Shown: positions 5,068 to 6,195 of the stretch, piece by piece
Layout of the letters: every line of letters begins with the position of its first letter
Numbering within the stretch: the stretch's first letter is position 1
Source: Candidatus Woesearchaeota archaeon
GTDB taxonomy: Archaea; Nanobdellota; Nanobdellia; Woesearchaeales; ARS49
Assembly (NCBI GenBank): GCA_026394935.1
Contig: JAPLZR010000138.1
Span: 1-6,195 of the forward strand
DNA: 6,195 nucleotides
Direction: 5' to 3'
Translations under genes and position numbers: made by a program
Notes under the pieces: generated by a model
What the model was told of the DNA's origin: nothing
Database searches by the model: none
The model's input: the letters and a program-made list of their open reading frames with translations, nothing else

Positions 5068-5783
5068 CCCAGTCCTCCTTGTTCCATTGGTCTTGTTATG
5101 TCATCGTATGGAGATAGATAAACTTGTGTCAGGGGTTGTTTTATGTCAACATTTGCTCCTAAGAGGTTTAGTAATTTTGTAGCTCCTTCTGCTAATGGCG
5201 TTGTTCCTGTAAATTTTAATAAGCCTACCGCCGCTTGTCCTGCGTAATCCGGTTCTACGTACCAGTATACTACTGCCCATCTTTTGTTTAAGTCGTACGA
5301 TGGCGCCTTTTCCCACGCTGTTGGTTCTTGGTCGTTCATTAGGTAGTCAAAGTATGTTTTTCCGTAGTACATTTCTGAGCGCATCCAGGGTGCTAATTGT
5401 AGTGTTTGTCTTTTGAGTGCTGCTGGCAGGTCTGGGTCGAATTCTATTTTTGAGCGTTGGTATCCTAGATCAGCTTCTGGATAGATTGCGCTTATTGATT
5501 CGTATCCTGGTGTTGCGTGGTATTTTTTTACTCTGATTTTTGCTATTTCATCGTATGTTGCAAGTCCTTCTTTGGTGATGTAGAGGTCATTGGCTTTGCA
5601 TTCTGGCGGAAGGTCTGTTGCTGTGAATGAGCCTATTTTTGATAGCAGTACGCTCCAGCTGCATGTTGTTTTTTCGCCTGTTTGCCCTAGTGCTTCATAA
5701 AAGTAGCTTCCTACAAATAATAAGACTGCCAAGGACACTAATGCAAGTATGATGTCTTTTAGTTCGAATCCTTTTTTGTTCAT
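5046..5783 (-). CDS. N-anchored pilin-like protein C, 245 aa
   Basis: Function not recognised. MNKKGFELKDI precedes a hydrophobic segment at about 11-30. The ectodomain begins with C41-SWSVLLSK and PPE-C62-KANDLYIT, a paired-cysteine strand pattern I recall near the N-terminus of other DPANN anchored proteins. A large central region with many aromatic residues (WMRSEMYYGKTYFDYLMND, 133-151; RWAVVYWYVEPDY, 168-180) and a third cysteine at 240 follow. The cysteine count is odd, so one may be free or pair with another subunit. K-G-F-E misses the strict prepilin consensus at +2. The ATG overlaps the TGA of B (ATGA), with AAAGGTA about six bases upstream. The following gene D starts inside its 3' end. 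Confidence 0.87.
   Translation of the reverse strand: MNKKGFELKDIILALVSLAVLLFVGSYFYEALGQTGEKTTCSWSVLLSKIGSFTATDLPPECKANDLYITKEGLATYDEIAKIRVKKYHATPGYESISAIYPEADLGYQRSKIEFDPDLPAALKRQTLQLAPWMRSEMYYGKTYFDYLMNDQEPTAWEKAPSYDLNKRWAVVYWYVEPDYAGQAAVGLLKFTGTTPLAEGATKLLNLLGANVDIKQPLTQVYLSPYDDITRPMEQGGLGCEKLIG
5073..5080 (-). promoter_or_regulatory. Ribosome binding site of gene D
   Basis: The minus strand reads AAGGAGGA, then CTGGG, then ATG (5067). It lies within gene C and fixes the start of D, showing that D is separately initiated despite its 22-nt overlap with C. Confidence 0.8.
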
Positions 5784-5890
5784 GGCAGTACCTTTGTTTT
5801 AAGTATGTATATGAGCACGGCAAACATTGCCAGTACAAGTATTATATAGGTCAGATACTTCCAGAAGTCTGTGTCTTGCCCCTTTTTCAT
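5780..5890 (-). CDS. Mini membrane protein B, 36 aa
   Basis: Function not recognised. The 36-residue product is MKKGQDTDFWKYL followed by one hydrophobic segment (about 13-30) and a six-residue tail KTKVLP. The KKG-Q start matches the N-terminal style of its neighbours but there is no ectodomain and no cysteine. A longer reading up to 6016 exists, but it would run through the end of gene A as an Arg-rich shadow; the ATG at 5890 is preferred because it follows a TATA box at leaderless spacing and gives the family N-terminus. There is no ribosome site. The TGA stop overlaps the ATG of C (ATGA), so B and C are probably co-translated. It may have been missed by automatic annotation because of its size. 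Confidence 0.75.
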   Translation of the reverse strand: MKKGQDTDFWKYLTYIILVLAMFAVLIYILKTKVLP

Positions 5891-5910
5891 AACTGAAAAT
5901 CTGGGAAATA

Positions 5911-5920
5911 AGTATAAAAG
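5911..5920 (-). promoter_or_regulatory. TATA box for the B-C-D-E block (leaderless type)
   Basis: The minus strand reads CTTTTATACT in the 35-nt gap between A and B, centred about 26 nt before the A of the gene B start codon at 5890. That is the spacing expected if transcription begins at the ATG itself, and no ribosome site is present before B. A transcription-factor-B element upstream is not obvious. Confidence 0.55.
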
Positions 5921-5925
5921 TCTTG

Positions 5926-6192
5926 CTATTTGGCCGTGCCTTTTCTGCAGCAGATTTGTCCTTGTCCTAGGTCTGTGTATGGAGCGTAGATTGTTTCGCA
6001 CTCTGTGCCCATCCATTTTATTTCGTTTGTTGGCGCACAGGTGTCTTCTGACACATTCTTCAGTCCTTTGCTGAATATTGTTGTTTTTTGCTGTACCATC
6101 ACTGCCATTATTATTAGAACTATTAGTCCTAGTGCTGCTATTATTATCGTGCTTATTGGCAGTCCTTGTCCTATCCTGTTAGAATGCAGCAT
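5926..6192 (-). CDS. Small N-anchored cysteine-containing protein A with CC tail, 88 aa (start uncertain)
   Basis: Function not recognised. As read from the ATG at 6192, MLHSNRIGQGLPISTII leads into a hydrophobic segment (about 12-33), then a 55-residue ectodomain with cysteines 52, 65, 81 and 82 and the tail ICCRKGTAK. The QGLPISTIIIAALGLIVL stretch (9-26) closely follows an N-terminus I recall as very common among small DPANN membrane proteins (KKxQGLSLxTI...). Here the expected KK before QG reads RI, so the basic boundary motif is degenerate. The frame stays open to the window edge, so the real start may lie outside and the leader may be longer, as in its probable paralogue F. It is followed by the promoter of block 1. 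Confidence 0.78.
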   Translation of the reverse strand: MLHSNRIGQGLPISTIIIAALGLIVLIIMAVMVQQKTTIFSKGLKNVSEDTCAPTNEIKWMGTECETIYAPYTDLGQGQICCRKGTAK

Positions 6193-6195
6193 TCG

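Noticed and set aside
58..5182. Many plus-strand open frames (for example 586-1017, 1104-1385, 2656-3033, 3043-3351) rich in Leu, Phe, Cys and Ser
   Set aside because: They lie entirely antisense to well-supported minus-strand genes with typical starts, ribosome sites and N-terminal motifs. Their composition is what reverse reading of Lys/Ala/Asn-rich coding sequence gives, and none shows a recognisable domain.
1746..5783. Recurring CTTTTTTATTCAT-like strings as possible regulatory repeats
   Set aside because: Each one is the reverse complement of the start codon plus the MNKK codons of a gene. They reflect the shared protein N-terminus, not a separate DNA element.
5891..6016. An upstream extension of gene B to 6016
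   Set aside because: It overlaps the coding region of A and reads as Arg-rich filler. The ATG at 5890 has a TATA box at leaderless spacing and gives the family-type KKG start.
1031..6192. Archaellum operon (flagellin genes)
   Set aside because: No protein has the archaellin N-terminal sequence or length conservation, the products differ widely in size, and no archaellum accessory gene is present.
1..6195. tRNA, rRNA, CRISPR repeats or insertion sequences
   Set aside because: No cloverleaf arms, regular spaced repeats, transposase-like reading frames or paired terminal inverted repeats were seen; coding sequence fills nearly all of the window.

Overview
The window looks like part of a small-genome archaeon, most likely of the DPANN type (Woesearchaeota, Pacearchaeota or Nanoarchaeota-like). 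This is inferred from three things: an archaeal RPA-type single-stranded DNA-binding protein, TATA-type promoters with apparently leaderless starts beside GGTGA/GGAGG ribosome sites, and a run of N-anchored MNKKG-type proteins like those I recall as abundant in DPANN genomes. No lineage marker is present, so the phylum is not proven. All real genes lie on the minus strand and are described from high to low coordinates.

From 6192 down to 1031 there are eleven consecutive genes. Every product is a small protein with a short positively charged N-terminus, usually carrying K-K/R-G or K-K-A, then one hydrophobic segment, and in nine cases an extracytoplasmic domain with cysteines. The layout resembles class III (prepilin-like) signal peptides, although only three strictly fit the usual archaeal prepilin cleavage consensus as I recall it. 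The cluster falls into two similar blocks. Block 1 is a short CC-tailed protein (A, 5926-6192), a 35-nt gap with a TATA box, then coupled genes B (36 aa), C (245 aa), D (60 aa) and E (178 aa). Block 2 is another short CC-tailed protein (F, 3960-4319), a 32-nt gap with a TATA box, then coupled genes G (163 aa), H (271 aa), I (153 aa), J (145 aa) and K (242 aa). Most neighbours inside a block overlap by 4 to 22 nt, which suggests translational coupling and stoichiometric production.

Downstream, RPA (15-986) has its own probable promoter, overlapping the end of K, and a TTG start with a clear ribosome site. A further gene may begin at position 18 and run off the window.

The best reading is a locus for a multi-component surface assembly: a pilus-like fibre, its minor or tip subunits, or a membrane-anchored adhesion complex. 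No assembly ATPase, platform protein or prepilin peptidase is in the window, so the function is not established. There is no RNA gene, CRISPR array, transposon or gene-free stretch longer than 50 nt.
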